DNA of 64,000 nt from Venatoribacter cucullus (GTDB lineage: Bacteria > Pseudomonadota > Gammaproteobacteria > Pseudomonadales > Oceanobacteraceae): positions 2,225,501 through 2,289,500 of the forward strand of contig NZ_CP046056.1 in NCBI RefSeq assembly GCF_016132445.1, given 5' to 3'. Made by a program: the position numbers and the translations under genes. Below the pieces are notes generated by a model. That model was given only the letters and a program-made list of their open reading frames with translations, made no database searches and had not been told where the DNA came from. Below, piece by piece: positions 62,098 through 64,000 of the stretch (position 1 is its first letter; each line of letters starts with the position of its first letter).

Positions 62098-64000
62098 ATG
62101 ACACAGTTTTGCCAGACATTTCAGCGCCTTACGTCTTTTATTGCGGTCTGTTCCGGGCTGCTTTTATGGCCGTTGGCGGCCCACGCAGAGAACCTGTCCA
62201 CGCCGCCACTAAGCTGGTACGAGCGTGACCAGTTAAGCGCAGCAGAACAGCAGGCGCTGCCGGAATTCTGCCGCGGCGCTTACCGTATTCCGGCCATTAC
62301 GCCCCTGCCCGGCGATCTTTCCGAAGCCGAGGCCGACCAGTCCACCAGCGACAAAGACGGTAATTTCGAGCTGCAGGGCAACGTGGTACTGCAACAGCAG
62401 GATCGTATTGTACGCAGCCAGACCGCCCGCTGGTTTCAGAGCCTTAATACCGGGGAATTCAGCGGTCAGGTGGGGGTCACCACGCCCGAGCTGGTATTGC
62501 AGGGTGAACAGGCCAGCCTGGACCAGACGGCCGGACGGCTGCATATCAACCAGGCCGAATATTCCCTGCCGGGCCGGCATATCCGCGGCAGTGCCGATGA
62601 AATCCAGTCAACCAATACCGGGCTGATGGATATGCGCAACGCCACCTTTACCTTTTGCGAACCCGGCCATAACGACTGGGATATTGCCGCCACAGAACTG
62701 CATCTGGACCAGAACGAGGGCATTGGTACCGCGAAACACACCCGTTTGCGCATTGCCCGGGTGCCGGTGTTGTATCTGCCCTATTACCGCTTCCCTATTG
62801 GTGATCAGCGGATGACGGGTTTTCTGAATCCGAGCGTTGCCATCACTAGCAAACTGCAGGCCGAAGATATTCAGATTCCGTTTTACTGGAATATCGCGCC
62901 CAATTACGACGCCACCATTACGCCGCACTATGTGCGTGAACACGGCACGGTGCTGGAATCCCAGTTCCGTCATAAAACCCGCTGGTTCGGCGATGGTGAA
63001 TTTAACTACGCCTACCTGGAAAAAGACAAAACCACAGAAGAGAAGCGCTGGCTGGTCAATTACCAGCAGGAAGGCCGCTTTGGCAGCAACTGGCAGCACC
63101 GCTGGGTTTACAACAACGTCAGCGATGACGATTACCTGAATGATATGACCCCGACGTCCTATGTTGACCGCACCACACAACTGCCGCGGCGCGGGGAAAT
63201 TCTGTGGAACCGGAATAACTGGCATTTCGATATCACCGGTGAGACCTTCCAGACCATCGACCCCAACATTGGTCTGGCTGCCCGCCCTTATGGCCGGTTG
63301 CCGCAACTGAACCTGTCGTACATGCCACTGACCATTAACCAATGGCAATTCCAGCAGCGCCTGCAGGCCACCCGCTTCAGCCGCAAAAGCAACGACATCA
63401 TCAACGATACCGAACAAACGCTGAGCGGCTTTGCCGCCCTCAACGGTGACCGGCTGTTATCCGATACCAGCCTTGCCTACCCAATGGAATGGCCCTTTGG
63501 TTTTGTAAAACCGGAAATTGAATACCGCTACCGCAGCTATAACTTACGGGATGCCGATGAAGCCCTGCTGGCCCGTCCGGATGCCCCGGATCTGCATGCC
63601 AGCTTTGGCGTGCCACGCTACAGCCTCGATGCCGGCCTTTATTTTGACCGCGATCTGGACCTGTTCGGCAGCGACTATCAGCAAACTCTGGAACCACGGG
63701 TGTTCTGGGTAAACAGCCCGTATCAGGAAAACCAACACCAGATTCCGAATTTCGACAGTGCCGCCATCACCGTCACCTATGCCAGTTTATTTACCGGTGA
63801 GCGCTTCACCGGTGATGATCGCCTGGCCGACCTGGATCAGGTCAGTGCCGGCGTCACCAGCCGCTTTATCCGGGGTGACGGACTGGAACAATTCCGTGCC
63901 AGTGTTGGCCAGATTTTCTATCAGACCGACCGTCAGGTGCAGCTGAACGGTACAACGGTTCCCCCGGCGGACACGCGCAATACCTCCAGCATGCTGGCCG
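62098..64000 (+). CDS. lptD: LPS-assembly outer-membrane protein LptD, N-terminal part
   Basis: Open to the right edge; about 634 of the expected 750-900 residues are visible. Start at ATG 62098, followed by a signal peptide ending AAHA-EN. The N-terminal OstA/LptA-like jellyroll (about 75-210) has GNVVLQQQDRIVRSQTA and GRHIRGSADEI. The barrel follows with RVPVLYLPYYRFPIGDQRMTGFL. A Cys in LPEFCRGAY and another in FTFCEPG would pair with C-terminal cysteines beyond the window. With LptE it inserts LPS into the outer leaflet. surA is expected downstream. Confidence 0.95.
   Translation, partial: MTQFCQTFQRLTSFIAVCSGLLLWPLAAHAENLSTPPLSWYERDQLSAAEQQALPEFCRGAYRIPAITPLPGDLSEAEADQSTSDKDGNFELQGNVVLQQQDRIVRSQTARWFQSLNTGEFSGQVGVTTPELVLQGEQASLDQTAGRLHINQAEYSLPGRHIRGSADEIQSTNTGLMDMRNATFTFCEPGHNDWDIAATELHLDQNEGIGTAKHTRLRIARVPVLYLPYYRFPIGDQRMTGFLNPSVAITSKLQAEDIQIPFYWNIAPNYDATITPHYVREHGTVLESQFRHKTRWFGDGEFNYAYLEKDKTTEEKRWLVNYQQEGRFGSNWQHRWVYNNVSDDDYLNDMTPTSYVDRTTQLPRRGEILWNRNNWHFDITGETFQTIDPNIGLAARPYGRLPQLNLSYMPLTINQWQFQQRLQATRFSRKSNDIINDTEQTLSGFAALNGDRLLSDTSLAYPMEWPFGFVKPEIEYRYRSYNLRDADEALLARPDAPDLHASFGVPRYSLDAGLYFDRDLDLFGSDYQQTLEPRVFWVNSPYQENQHQIPNFDSAAITVTYASLFTGERFTGDDRLADLDQVSAGVTSRFIRGDGLEQFRASVGQIFYQTDRQVQLNGTTVPPADTRNTSSMLA

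Noticed and set aside
1-64000. tRNA, rRNA or classical insertion sequences
   Set aside because: No cloverleaf-type gene, rRNA stretch or transposase other than the RAYT was recognised on reading both strands; a tRNAscan or Infernal run would be needed to exclude small RNAs.

Overview
The window reads as chromosomal DNA of a Gram-negative gammaproteobacterium, most likely a marine member of the Oceanospirillales/Pseudomonadales side. It carries LptD, TonB-type and RND envelope genes, a type IV pilus cluster, a LapD/LapG pair and the AmgK-MurU recycling route. Gene order resembles Pseudomonas at several points (nadC beside pilA-pilBCD-coaE-yacG; prmA-DUF3426-dusB-fis-purH-purD-retS-like; murU-amgK-lptD). 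A sodium-pumping oxaloacetate decarboxylase (oadGAB) and a Na+/alanine-type symporter point to sodium energetics and a salty habitat. No rRNA, tRNA, prophage, CRISPR array or classical IS element was seen.

Layout. 1-5.0 kb: end of a DUF502 membrane protein, a double cyclic-nucleotide-domain/rhodanese protein, a large alpha-dioxygenase-like haem peroxidase and a 2-Cys peroxiredoxin, the last two converging on a shared terminator. 5.2-11.4 kb: a TonB-like protein, an RND efflux adaptor/permease pair with a divergent TetR regulator, and gcvH. 11.5-12.9 kb: a REP-like repeat array around a RAYT (REP-associated tyrosine transposase) gene. 13-16.2 kb: a GNAT acetyltransferase and a P-type cation ATPase. 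16.6-21.7 kb: mqo converging on oadGAB. 22.2-25.9 kb: dusC-creA, a YghU-type GST, and a DAHP synthase preceded by an aromatic-rich leader peptide and attenuator. 26-31.4 kb: cmoA-cmoB, rmuC, an unknown outer-membrane-like protein, ampD-ampE. 31.5-41.3 kb: symporter-nadC, then pilA, a sulfatase-fold membrane enzyme, pilBCD, coaE, yacG. 41.5-46.5 kb: a PCu(A)C copper protein, lapG-lapD and a diguanylate cyclase. 46.6-56.3 kb: aroQ-prmA-DUF3426, dusB-fis, purH, purD and a RetS-like hybrid sensor. 56.3-64 kb: a Ycf46-like AAA+ ATPase, coq7, a repeat-rich gap, amgK-murU-djlA and the start of lptD.

The most interesting items are non-coding. First, the DAHP synthase gene has a 44-residue leader ORF with two Trp, two Phe and three Tyr codons inside nine positions, followed by three mutually exclusive RNA hairpins that form a textbook-style attenuator, here reading all three aromatic amino acids. 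Second, at least five intergenic elements share one architecture: two inverted arms built of 7-bp units beginning AAC (roughly AACSCYN), phased at exactly 7 bp and separated by a 24-41 bp centre. Third, there is a RAYT gene flanked by about nine repeat units, part of the RAYT 3' end being duplicated inside the array. Fourth, an 880-bp gap before djlA holds two inverted copies of a hairpin-rich sequence. Among proteins, the alpha-dioxygenase-like enzyme, the RetS-like sensor with a broken ATP-binding domain, and the cysteine-free pilin next to a phosphotransferase-type sulfatase-fold protein deserve attention.

All calls rest on reading the sequence and on remembered family features; no database search or folding program was run.
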